Shown here one piece after another: positions 43,647 to 52,586 of a stretch of DNA of 64,000 nucleotides. The stretch's first letter is position 1. The number at the start of each line of letters is the position of its first letter. The stretch covers positions 496,001-560,000 of the forward strand of contig NZ_PYAS01000003.1 in assembly GCF_003014695.1 (NCBI RefSeq). The letters run 5' to 3'. A model generated the notes under the pieces. The model was not told the DNA's origin and searched no databases. It worked only from the letters and a program-made list of their open reading frames with translations. The DNA comes from Dyadobacter jiangsuensis. GTDB lineage: Bacteria; Bacteroidota; Bacteroidia; Cytophagales; Spirosomataceae. The translations under genes were made by a program, and so were the position numbers.

Positions 43647-44378
43647 GTGAAGAAAGTATTGATTGTTGAAGATCATTTCCTGACAAGTACCGGCATCAGG
43701 ATTTTGTTGAACGAAATAATAGACGAATCGGAAATCTACGAGGCGATATCCTTCGAAGGAGCGCTTGAAACGTGCGCGTCGCACAAGCTTGATCTGATCA
43801 TCCTCGACATCGATATACCCGGCGGCGCCGATGCCGATATGATCCCCCAGCTCAGACGCATACAACCCGAGGTCAAAATTCTGGTCTGCACCGGCTTTGA
43901 TGAAAAGAAATACGCATTGGAATACATCGCTGCCGGTGCCTCGGGCTTTGTCTCGAAATCTTCGGAAAGGCCCAAAATGCGTCTGGCCATCGAAACAGTG
44001 CTGGAAAACAAACGCTATGTGAGCGATGTCATCCAGCAAAGGTTTCTCGAAGAGATTTATCAAAAAACAAACGAGTCTGCCGTCTCATCGGAGGTATCGC
44101 GCCTTTCAACCCGTGAAGAAGAGATCATGAAATTGATACTGGACGGTAAATGGAGGAAGGAGATAGCCTCGCTGCTGAGAATCAGCCCCAATACCGTAAG
44201 TACCTATAAGTCACGTATCTTCGAAAAGATGAAAGTCAGCACGGTTATCACCCAAGTCGAAATTCGGAACCGATCAGTAAAGGTTGAACGCCGGTTGTAT
44301 CATGGCGCAAGCCGATGGATGGTAACCCCTTTCGAATGCATGGCTGTCAACAGCAGCCGTTGGCCTTTCGGACCTTGA
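43647..44378 (+). CDS. NarL/LuxR-type response regulator, GTG start
   Basis: 243 residues, starting at GTG 43647 with MKKVLIVEDHFLTSTGIRIL. The receiver is canonical: acidic EDH, phospho-Asp in LIILDIDIPGG, Thr in VCTGFDEK, Lys in FVSKSSE. The LuxR HTH covers about 150-210 (LSTREEEIMKLILDGKWRKEIASLL, NTVSTYKSRIFEKM). The last 26 codons run past the usual end of the family and overlap the 3' end of the convergent VCBS gene by 79 bp, so the true stop may have been lost. Confidence 0.92.
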   Translation: MKKVLIVEDHFLTSTGIRILLNEIIDESEIYEAISFEGALETCASHKLDLIILDIDIPGGADADMIPQLRRIQPEVKILVCTGFDEKKYALEYIAAGASGFVSKSSERPKMRLAIETVLENKRYVSDVIQQRFLEEIYQKTNESAVSSEVSRLSTREEEIMKLILDGKWRKEIASLLRISPNTVSTYKSRIFEKMKVSTVITQVEIRNRSVKVERRLYHGASRWMVTPFECMAVNSSRWPFGP

Positions 44379-47300
44379 AGCAGTGTGCTGGAACGGGCAT
44401 CGCCTTGGAGCAGCAGCCCGCTTTTCCCCGGTTTCTGAGGTGAAAATGCGCCTTTGCCGTCGCCGAGGAGTAAAAGGCCGGTCGAGGCGTCCTGTCTGCC
44501 CATGTTGACCTCGTTCGCGTAAAAGTTGCCGGACAGGATCACATCCGGGTTGTGATCCGCATTCACGTCCGTCACCACGATCCCGAATACCGGTGCTACC
44601 TGCGCTTCGACGGGCAAAGCCTTTACTTCGAAGCGGCCATTACCCTTGTTCTCAATGTAAGCGGTTTGCAAAAAGGTCGCTTGTACGCTGTGAGCGCCTT
44701 TCTTCTCTTCGGCACTCAGCAGATCGTCGAAGGTTGCTTTGGCATAATCGATATAATGCGGGTATTTCCTGCGAAACTGGATAACCTGCTGGTTCAATGC
44801 ATCGCGCGGAACGCTCGGGTAGGAAACTCCCTGAATGAAATAGCCCATGAGCGGGTCAAAGGTACCGTCGTTGTTAAAGTCCTTTGCTATCAGCGTTATT
44901 GGTTCGCGGTCCGATGCCCTGTAAAATGTGTTGGTCCCTTCGTTGCCCGCGATGAAGTCGATATCGCCGTCACGATCAAAATCGCCCGCTGCCAGGCTGT
45001 TCCACCAGCCGGAATAGGGGGACAGGGAGTTTTTGACGGATTCCGTTTCCCGGAGTTTTGTCTTCTGATTTTTGAATACGCGTACCGGCATCCATTCCCC
45101 GGCGATCACCAGGTCGTCCAGGCCGTCCTTATCCGTGTCAGCCCATAATGCAGCGCATACCATCCCGGCCGATAGCAGCTCGGGGCAATGCGATGCGGTC
45201 ATATCAGTAAATGCCGGTTTCCCGTGTTGCGAATCGTTCCGCAGGAGGTAGCTGCGCGTAGGGAGCGGGTATTTGCCGGGGACCATCCGCCCTCCTATAA
45301 ACAGGTCGGCGTCGCCATCCTGATCAAAATCATGGGCAGCCACGCAAGAGCCGCTAACGGAAATAGCGGGAAAGCCGCCCGCCGGTACTGGTTTGAAATT
45401 GCCGCGGCCGTCGTTCAAGTACAATTGCACCTGATAAAATGCCTGATCTGTCACAGGTCGTTCGCTGCCTCCATTCACCACAATCAAATCCTGGTCCCGA
45501 TCTCCGTCCGCATCAAAAAACGTTGCAGATATGTTTTCATGGAGTGAATCCTGCGCGATTTCGCGTTTGATGAATGCGCCTGATGCTTGTTGAATGTAAA
45601 TGCAGGGTTTACCTTTCTGATAACTTGCCCCCGCGAAAAAGTCGTCCAGACCGTCCAGATTCACGTCGCCTGCCGCTATGGCAAATCCGCTTTTGGAGAG
45701 CATTTTGTGCAATGCCGCGGTTTGTTTGAAGTCGATGTAGGTCGATTTTTTGTGTAGGAAATCGACCTTTAACTCATCCGTAACATCTTTAAAGAAAGGC
45801 CGGGAGACCTGGGGGGCTTGGAGAGGAGCATTGCGCGCGTCTTTTTGTCTGAGCACCAAATGCTGGTTAGCAGCAACTTTATAGCGCTTTTGAGACATTC
45901 CGCCCGGCCAGGTTACGAGTAGGCTATCGACCGTCCCGTTGTTCCCCAGCCCGAAATGCAATCCGGAGCCGACGGAGGAGATAAAGCCGCGCGCAACATA
46001 CATTTCTGCATACTGTGCGTGTTTGCCCTGCCATATTGTAGCGGTACAGCCGATCCCGTCCAGGTTTCCTTTTTCACCTTTAAACGATACGGAAAGAAAG
46101 CGGCTATGCTCTTTTTCGCAGCTCTGGTTTTGGTATATCAGTGGCTCCGAATCAATATTATTCACCACCAGATCCAAGTCGCCGTCGCCGTCCAGGTCGG
46201 CATAGGCGGCTCCGTTTGAATAGGATAATTCATCTAGCCCCCATTCCTTTGACGCATTCTGAAAGGCCAGGTTGCCGGCGTTTTTATAGGCATAATTGCA
46301 GATCTTTACTTCGGGTACTTTCTGAATCAATTCCAGGGCATTTTGTTGCTTGAAATCGTTAGTGCCGAAGTTTGAAAAATCCTCTTTGAACTGAATAAAA
46401 TCGCGATCTGTCACATCGCGCCGGTAGCCGTTTGTGATGAATATGTCTTTCAGACCGTCGTTGTCATAATCGGCGATGAGCGGTGCCCAGCTCCAATCCG
46501 TTTTGGAAATACCCGCCAGCAATCCGATTTCCGAGAACCGGGGCGCTGCACGGCCGTTTACACTTTTTCCATCAAGAGGTCCCAAGTTTAATTGAAGCAT
46601 ATTCCGCATGTACTGCAACTGGTAGCCATACTGCTCCGAAATGCTCATTTCCTTCCGGTCGTAGTCCTGCCCGGCCAGCATTTTTTTCTGCCTCAAATTG
46701 TCCTCCGGCAGCATATCGAGCTGGAATATGTCGGGATAGGTATCATTATTGATGTCGGCGATGTCTACGCCCATGCCGAACAGGCTGGTGTGGGCAGTGG
46801 CCTCCCTGATCACATTGCTGAACAGCGGTTTTGCCCGTGACCCGGTGTTGAGATAGAGCATGTCGCTGCTGATGAAGTCGTTGGAACAATAAATGTCCGG
46901 GTAACCGTCCTTGTTCATATCACTTACAGCCAGACCCAGGCCGAGGCCTTCGTACTTTACTCCGGCTTCCTTGGAAACGTCGGTGTATTTGGGCATGCCA
47001 TTTTCCTGCAAGCCTTCATTAATAAAAAATTTGCCCGTGCTGGGATAGGAGCCGTCGTGGTAGGTTTTGCGGATGAAATTCGGATTTTGAAGGTCCGGAG
47101 CGGTATTCATCAGGTAGGCGTCCAGATCGCCGTCCAGGTCCGCGTCGAAGAAAGCGGTTTGGGTGGTGAATGCACGGCTGTTCAGTCCGTATGCCTCTGC
47201 GAGCTCCTTAAACGTCGGCACGCCGTCGGCCCCGTTACCTTGATTGACAAAAAGCAGGTTTTCAGAATCCGGCATTTTGACATGACTGGCCACACTGATG

Positions 47301-47725
47301 TAAATGTCGAGCAAGCCATCCTGGTTGATATCGACCATCGAAATGCCGCTGCACCAGCGGGTAGTGGTTACGCCTGCCTTTTGAGTAATATCTTCGAATG
47401 CCCATTTTCGGGAAAGGGTATCAATCCTGCTCAAATAGAGTTTGCTGCTGACCTGGTTGCCGCCGAAGAAAATATCAGGCTTCCCGTCGCCGTTCACATC
47501 CCCGATCCCGACGCCGCCGCCGTTGTAAAAATTGGTAAATGTGAAGGGATTAATGGAGTCATTGGGCGTTAGCCGGTTTACAAAATTGACTCCTGTTTCA
47601 TCCGGCGTGTGCAGCCGGAACAGCGCATCGCTTTTGTTTTTGCATGAAAATAATGCATTGATAGTCAATAGGGATAGCAAGCAGAAGACACCGGTAGCGA
47701 ACCGGTGCCTTTTTGCATTTGCCAT
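44300..47725 (-). CDS. Giant VCBS/FG-GAP surface lipoprotein with ASPIC/UnbV domain
   Basis: About 1141 residues from the ATG near 47725; the frame extends to 47779 but would overlap SusD. A lipoprotein signal ends NALFSC. Many FG-GAP/VCBS repeats with Ca-binding DxNxDG loops follow (IGDVNGDGKPDIFFGG, VDINQDGLLDIYIS, DADLDGDLDAYLMN, DLDGDGDLDLVVNN, ADTDKDGLDDLVIAG). An ASPIC/UnbV domain lies in the middle (GIGCTATIWQGKHAQ, GLHFGLGNNGTVDSLLVTWPGG). Together they predict a large propeller pair on the cell surface. It follows SusD after about 13 bp, in the place where a SusE/F-type glycan-binding lipoprotein would be expected. Binding of xylan fragments is inference. Confidence 0.88.
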   Translation of the reverse strand: MANAKRHRFATGVFCLLSLLTINALFSCKNKSDALFRLHTPDETGVNFVNRLTPNDSINPFTFTNFYNGGGVGIGDVNGDGKPDIFFGGNQVSSKLYLSRIDTLSRKWAFEDITQKAGVTTTRWCSGISMVDINQDGLLDIYISVASHVKMPDSENLLFVNQGNGADGVPTFKELAEAYGLNSRAFTTQTAFFDADLDGDLDAYLMNTAPDLQNPNFIRKTYHDGSYPSTGKFFINEGLQENGMPKYTDVSKEAGVKYEGLGLGLAVSDMNKDGYPDIYCSNDFISSDMLYLNTGSRAKPLFSNVIREATAHTSLFGMGVDIADINNDTYPDIFQLDMLPEDNLRQKKMLAGQDYDRKEMSISEQYGYQLQYMRNMLQLNLGPLDGKSVNGRAAPRFSEIGLLAGISKTDWSWAPLIADYDNDGLKDIFITNGYRRDVTDRDFIQFKEDFSNFGTNDFKQQNALELIQKVPEVKICNYAYKNAGNLAFQNASKEWGLDELSYSNGAAYADLDGDGDLDLVVNNIDSEPLIYQNQSCEKEHSRFLSVSFKGEKGNLDGIGCTATIWQGKHAQYAEMYVARGFISSVGSGLHFGLGNNGTVDSLLVTWPGGMSQKRYKVAANQHLVLRQKDARNAPLQAPQVSRPFFKDVTDELKVDFLHKKSTYIDFKQTAALHKMLSKSGFAIAAGDVNLDGLDDFFAGASYQKGKPCIYIQQASGAFIKREIAQDSLHENISATFFDADGDRDQDLIVVNGGSERPVTDQAFYQVQLYLNDGRGNFKPVPAGGFPAISVSGSCVAAHDFDQDGDADLFIGGRMVPGKYPLPTRSYLLRNDSQHGKPAFTDMTASHCPELLSAGMVCAALWADTDKDGLDDLVIAGEWMPVRVFKNQKTKLRETESVKNSLSPYSGWWNSLAAGDFDRDGDIDFIAGNEGTNTFYRASDREPITLIAKDFNNDGTFDPLMGYFIQGVSYPSVPRDALNQQVIQFRRKYPHYIDYAKATFDDLLSAEEKKGAHSVQATFLQTAYIENKGNGRFEVKALPVEAQVAPVFGIVVTDVNADHNPDVILSGNFYANEVNMGRQDASTGLLLLGDGKGAFSPQKPGKSGLLLQGDARSSTLLQGPKGQRLLLTAMHSKGVTIHRLAP

Positions 47726-47738
47726 CTTGTTTTCAGGA

Positions 47739-49280
47739 TCAATATCCCGGGTTCTGGTCTTTGGCGTCAATCTTCGCATTGTTATCTACTTCCTGTTGAG
47801 GGATAGGGAGTAATTCATGTTTTTTAGCCTGGAAATAGGCAATGGGCTCGGATTTGAGCTTTCCGTTTTTACGCCATCTCAGGATATCGCGGTTGCGGAT
47901 CTGCTCCCCGCTCAGCTCTACCCGGCGTTCGTGCATGACTGCGGCAAATACCTGATCTTTGGTCGTAACCGGATATTTTGCGGTGGGGTAGGCCGGCATG
48001 GAGACGCTCTTCCGCGCACGCGTCATGTTCAGGTATTTGACAGCCTGCGGGATGTTACCGAGCTCGTTTTCCACTTCGGCGAGGGAAAGAATGGTTTCCG
48101 CAAACCGCATAATCCGCTGATTGATTCCTCCGGTCAGAAACGACTCGTTCATTTTGTACATCAGCGAATATTTTTGCCAGCTTATCTTTTTGGTAACACC
48201 ATCCACCACCGACGAACTGCCGTTCTGCTGGCCGTCGGTCAGGGTCGACATGCCATTGTTGTATTTTTCGCCCGTGAAGTAAAAGGAATCCTCATAACGC
48301 GGGTCGGTCTTGGCATCGCCTTTGGTGGTTTTCTCGAAATCGTTGAGCAACCCATTTGACGGAATCACGTTGCGCCAGCCAATGGCCGAATACTCCTGCG
48401 TGCGCACGGTTTCGGTCCCGGCCGTGGCGCCGTTGCCGTCGCCATCCCAGTTGTAGACCCCGCCGGAAGGATAGAAATTGACCTCGAAAATGGATTCCTT
48501 ATTGAATTCGGTTTCTTCCAGGTAGTTATCGTTGTAGTTGTCGACCAATGCGTACAGGTTGGAATCGTACACTTTCAATAATTCCGTTTTGGCATTGGCA
48601 TAGTCGCCCTGCTGCATGAAAACCCGCGCCAGCAGCATTTGCGCGGCGCCTTTGGTGGCTCTTCCCTGGTTTGCGGCATTGTAGGTTGCCGGAAGTTGTT
48701 CCTGAATTTCTTTTAATTCGGCAATTACGTAGGCGTATACTTCGGCATCGGTAGACCTTGGCAGACTGCCGTCAACGGTCAATACGTAGCTTTTATACAA
48801 GGGCACGCCGCCCCACATGCTCACGAGCTCATAATAGGCATACGCACGCAGGAAGCGGGCTTCGGCAAGCAGGCGGGCCTTGTCGGCAGCCGGAATGTCG
48901 GACACTGCCGTGGAGTTGTCCACCACCGAGTTCGCGCGGTGGATCAGCCGGTAATAGGCCAGCCACACGGTACCCATAATCGAATTGCCGCTATCGTGCG
49001 TGCCGAGCAGCAACTGATTGCGGGGTGTTTCCAGCTGGCCACCGCCGGCGGCCATATCGTCGCCGCGAAGATCGTGCAGAAAGAACCATTCGCGTGCCAC
49101 GAGGTTGTTGGCTTTGAGCATCGAGTACACGCTCGTCACGCCGCTTGTGAGTTCGGCGCCGTTTTTATAGTAATTCTCTACGGTAACGCCGTTCGGATTG
49201 GTCTTTTCCAACACGTCCTGATTACAGGAGAGGACCATGCCCAGTAAAAGCGTCGACGCCAGTATGATATGTCTTTTCAT
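47739..49280 (-). CDS. SusD/RagB-family lipoprotein of the xylan-type locus
   Basis: 513 residues. A lipoprotein signal ends LGMVLSC (Cys at 19). LLAEARFLRAYAYYELVSMWGGVPLY near 138-163 (key AEARFLRAYAYYELV), GRATKGAAQMLLARVFMQQGDY, and AVMHERRVELSGEQIRNRDILRW near the end (key HERRVELSGE) are diagnostic. It binds oligosaccharides for SusC, which lies 22 bp upstream. The closing YFQAKKHELLPIPQQE, NPGY is the usual SusD C terminus. Confidence 0.96.
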   Translation of the reverse strand: MKRHIILASTLLLGMVLSCNQDVLEKTNPNGVTVENYYKNGAELTSGVTSVYSMLKANNLVAREWFFLHDLRGDDMAAGGGQLETPRNQLLLGTHDSGNSIMGTVWLAYYRLIHRANSVVDNSTAVSDIPAADKARLLAEARFLRAYAYYELVSMWGGVPLYKSYVLTVDGSLPRSTDAEVYAYVIAELKEIQEQLPATYNAANQGRATKGAAQMLLARVFMQQGDYANAKTELLKVYDSNLYALVDNYNDNYLEETEFNKESIFEVNFYPSGGVYNWDGDGNGATAGTETVRTQEYSAIGWRNVIPSNGLLNDFEKTTKGDAKTDPRYEDSFYFTGEKYNNGMSTLTDGQQNGSSSVVDGVTKKISWQKYSLMYKMNESFLTGGINQRIMRFAETILSLAEVENELGNIPQAVKYLNMTRARKSVSMPAYPTAKYPVTTKDQVFAAVMHERRVELSGEQIRNRDILRWRKNGKLKSEPIAYFQAKKHELLPIPQQEVDNNAKIDAKDQNPGY

Positions 49281-49302
49281 TGCAATGCTTTTTCAAATGT
49301 GG

Positions 49303-52300
49303 TTAGAAGCCAAAACTCAATCCTACCTGCAAGGTCCTCGGCTGCGGGTACATTCCGTAGTCAATTCCGTTGATCAGCTGTGTGCCGGTAGCCGTGGATG
49401 AACCGTTGGCGCCGATTTCCGGGTCGAGGCCCGAATACTTGGTGAATGTGAGCAAGTTGGTTGCCGATACATACACCCGGGCTTTGGTAATGGTATTCCG
49501 GGTCAGCGCGGAAAGTCCTTTGGAAGGGATCGTGTAACCGATGCTGAAATTTTTGATCCGCATGTAGGAGCCGTTTTCAATGAACCGGTCACTCGTTTTG
49601 CTGTTGTTGTTCGGGTCGCCGCTCACAGCGCGGGGTACGTCGGTTTGGGTATTGGTTGGGGTCCAGGCATTGAGCACATCCGTTCCCGCATTGAATAACC
49701 GCAGCATGCCCTGCTCGATCACCTTGGTGCCATTGTAGATCTTGTTGCCCTGAACACCCTGCAGATACAGCGTTACATCAAAACCCTTGTAGCTGCCGCC
49801 GAAGTTACCGCCGTAGCTGAATTTCGGAATAAAACTACCGAGGTACTGGCGGTCGTTGCCGTCGATGATGCCGTCGCCGTTCAGGTCTTTGAACCGGATG
49901 TCGCCCGGTGCTGCGGCTGGTTGATATTTGGTCTTATCGTCTCCGTCAAGGGCATTGGCCTGGTCAATCTCGGCCTGGCTTTGGAAAATGCCGTCGACTT
50001 TCCATCCGTAGAACGACTGGATAGGGTGCCCTGCCTCCGTTTTCGTGATGTCGAAGCCGCCGAAGTCGTCATTTTTTCCCGAGAATATGGAGGCATTCTC
50101 CGTCGCAAGGCTCACTACTTTGTTTCTGGTAATGTCAAGATTCACAGAAGCATTCCACTTGAAATCGCCGTCGTTTTTATTGAAACCCAATTGAAATTCA
50201 TACCCCCAGTTTTTCATTTTTCCAATGTTGGACAATGGGGAGGACGAATAGCCGAGCGAGTTGGGGATCGGTACTTCCAGCAAAAGCCCGTCGGTGTTGC
50301 GGTTGTAGCGCTCGGCAGTAAATGTGAGGCTGTTGTTGAACAAAGCCAGGTCGATACCGACGTTGGTCATGGCCGTACTTTCCCATTTCAGCTGGGTGTT
50401 GCCCAGGGCGCTGAAATAGGACCCCAACAGCTTGCTTCCTCCGAATACATAATTGGAGTTGTCCGCTTGCACAAGCGATTGCCAGGCATAACTTCCGATT
50501 CCGTTGAAACCGGTCTGACCGTAGCTGGCCCGGATTTTAAGTTCTGAAATTTCCGGAACGTTTTTCAAAAATTCCTCCTCGCTGACGCGCCAGCCCAGGG
50601 ACACAGACGGGAAAGTACCCCATTTGTTGCCAGGCGCAAACCGCGAGGAACCATCCCGGCGAACCGAACCACTGAGCAGGTATTTGCCGTCATATTCGTA
50701 GTTCAAACGGCCGACGTACGAAATGAGCGCGCTTTCGTCGAGTGAGCTGCTGGCATTCGGGTTGGAAATACCCTGCATTTGGTCAATATCGTTGTTGGGC
50801 CGGTAACCCGAGCCGTTGAGCGTGTTGGTGCGGAATGTCTGTTTGTCGACGATGGCGGTGACGTTCAGCATATGCTTGCCGAATGTCTTATCAAACGTCA
50901 GCTGGTTGGTAATCACCGGCGAGTAGTAAGCGGTGCGGCCGTTCCGGATCTCGAATTGCGTGCGTGATTTGTACCCGTCATTGTAGATCGGGAACTGATC
51001 GTTGGATAGTGCGCTCACCACATCGGCTCCGAAGCTGAAACGGTATTTGAGAAAGCTCGTCAGATTCAGTTCCGCGAACAGTGAGCCAAGTACTTTAATG
51101 CGCTGGCTGCGCGAGACGTCCATTTGCGCTATCCGCAGCGGGTTATCCGGGTCGCTACCGTCGGCCGCTGTCGGGGAGCTGTATCCGCCCACCTTGGTAG
51201 GGTCGGTGACGGGCCAGTAGGGGAGGTTGCGGATGGCCTGCATGACAAGCGTGCGTCCACCGCCAAAACCCTGCTCTCCGCGGCTTTTGTCATACGAAAA
51301 TGTGAGCGTCTGGCCGATTTTGAGGAATTTGGTGATCTGATGATCGGAGTTGATCCGGAAATTGGCGCGTTTGTAATTCGTGCCTACCAGAATACCTTCC
51401 TGATCGAAATATCCCGCAGAGGTAAAAAAGCGGGACACGCTATTACCGCCGCTTATCGAAACCTGGTGCTGCTGCACGGGGGCATTTCTGAAAAGCACGT
51501 CCTGCCAGTCGGTATGCGTCTGGGCAAATGTCTGCGTAGCTCCGTCGTAAATGGGTTTATTCAGGTCGGAAAGCCTGCCCGGCATGGCGATACCGGCATT
51601 CCCCAGCAATGCGGTCGCATATTGAATATACTGATCTGTGTTGAGTAGGTCCAGCTTTTTCCAGGCCGATTGCGTGCCGAAATAGGTGTCCACATTCACA
51701 TGCAGCTTGCCATCCTGCGATCCTTTTTTAGTGGTAATGATGATCACCCCGTTGGACGCGCGTGAACCATAAATCGCCGCCGAACTGGCATCTTTGAGGA
51801 CTTCCATGGACTCAATATCCTTCGGGTCCAGGTTGTTCAGGTCGCCGGAAGGAATCCCGTCGATTACGTAGAGCGGCCCGGAAGCGTAGTTGATCGAGCC
51901 GATCCCGCGAATGCGGACGATCGGCGTTTGACCCGGACTACCATTGTTCACTACCCGCACACCCGGCACGCGCCCTTGCAGCGCCTGCTCTGCGCTCACG
52001 ACCGGAAGGGCCGTCAGTTCTTTGGGGGAAACGGAAGATACCGCGCCGGTCAGCGATGATTTCTTCTGGGAGCCGTATCCGATCACGACCATTTCTTCCA
52101 GTGCCTGGTTTTCGGTCGCGAGCTTTACTTCAATACGCGTCTTGGTTCCTACTTCGACTTCCTGTTTACCAAATCCGATAAAGCTGAATACCAATATGCT
52201 GCTTTCGGAGGGCACATTGATCGTGAAATCGCCTTTCGTATCGGTGGTTGTTCCGATGCTTGACCCCTTTAATGTTACGTTGACACCCGGCAGCGCGTCC

Positions 52301-52443
52301 CCATCTTCCGACGTTACCCGGCCGGTTACCTGTTTGTCGGCCACCTTTGCCAGCGCCAGGTTGACCGAGGCGATTGCTATGAATATCGTTAACAGCCATT
52401 GCCTGGGTCTTTTCAAATGTAATTCTAGTAGAAGGTCTTTCAT
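49303..52443 (-). CDS. SusC/RagA TonB-dependent oligosaccharide importer of the xylan-type locus
   Basis: 1046 residues. Signal peptide to about 32, carboxypeptidase-regulatory-like domain (about 38-112; VTGRVTSEDGDALPGVNVTL), TonB-box-like EEMVVIGYGSQ (117-127), plug with VLKDASSAAIYGSRASNGVI, then the barrel ending in LQVGLSFGF. It has no STN domain, fitting control by the hybrid two-component sensor just upstream (143 bp) and not by a sigma factor. A forward partner is the SusD gene 22 bp downstream. Substrate taken as xylo-oligosaccharides from the linked GH10 and esterase genes. Confidence 0.96.
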   Translation of the reverse strand: MKDLLLELHLKRPRQWLLTIFIAIASVNLALAKVADKQVTGRVTSEDGDALPGVNVTLKGSSIGTTTDTKGDFTINVPSESSILVFSFIGFGKQEVEVGTKTRIEVKLATENQALEEMVVIGYGSQKKSSLTGAVSSVSPKELTALPVVSAEQALQGRVPGVRVVNNGSPGQTPIVRIRGIGSINYASGPLYVIDGIPSGDLNNLDPKDIESMEVLKDASSAAIYGSRASNGVIIITTKKGSQDGKLHVNVDTYFGTQSAWKKLDLLNTDQYIQYATALLGNAGIAMPGRLSDLNKPIYDGATQTFAQTHTDWQDVLFRNAPVQQHQVSISGGNSVSRFFTSAGYFDQEGILVGTNYKRANFRINSDHQITKFLKIGQTLTFSYDKSRGEQGFGGGRTLVMQAIRNLPYWPVTDPTKVGGYSSPTAADGSDPDNPLRIAQMDVSRSQRIKVLGSLFAELNLTSFLKYRFSFGADVVSALSNDQFPIYNDGYKSRTQFEIRNGRTAYYSPVITNQLTFDKTFGKHMLNVTAIVDKQTFRTNTLNGSGYRPNNDIDQMQGISNPNASSSLDESALISYVGRLNYEYDGKYLLSGSVRRDGSSRFAPGNKWGTFPSVSLGWRVSEEEFLKNVPEISELKIRASYGQTGFNGIGSYAWQSLVQADNSNYVFGGSKLLGSYFSALGNTQLKWESTAMTNVGIDLALFNNSLTFTAERYNRNTDGLLLEVPIPNSLGYSSSPLSNIGKMKNWGYEFQLGFNKNDGDFKWNASVNLDITRNKVVSLATENASIFSGKNDDFGGFDITKTEAGHPIQSFYGWKVDGIFQSQAEIDQANALDGDDKTKYQPAAAPGDIRFKDLNGDGIIDGNDRQYLGSFIPKFSYGGNFGGSYKGFDVTLYLQGVQGNKIYNGTKVIEQGMLRLFNAGTDVLNAWTPTNTQTDVPRAVSGDPNNNSKTSDRFIENGSYMRIKNFSIGYTIPSKGLSALTRNTITKARVYVSATNLLTFTKYSGLDPEIGANGSSTATGTQLINGIDYGMYPQPRTLQVGLSFGF

Positions 52444-52586
52444 ATGCGTGATAGATATGGACTAAAATGACAAAAACTTGCACCAATCAAAGGTTGAGCA
52501 AATTTTATGAAATGTCAACACCACACTTAACCACCACGGCGCAGTAACCGCCGAATTGAACATTTGTTCCCTTCATTCTAACATAT

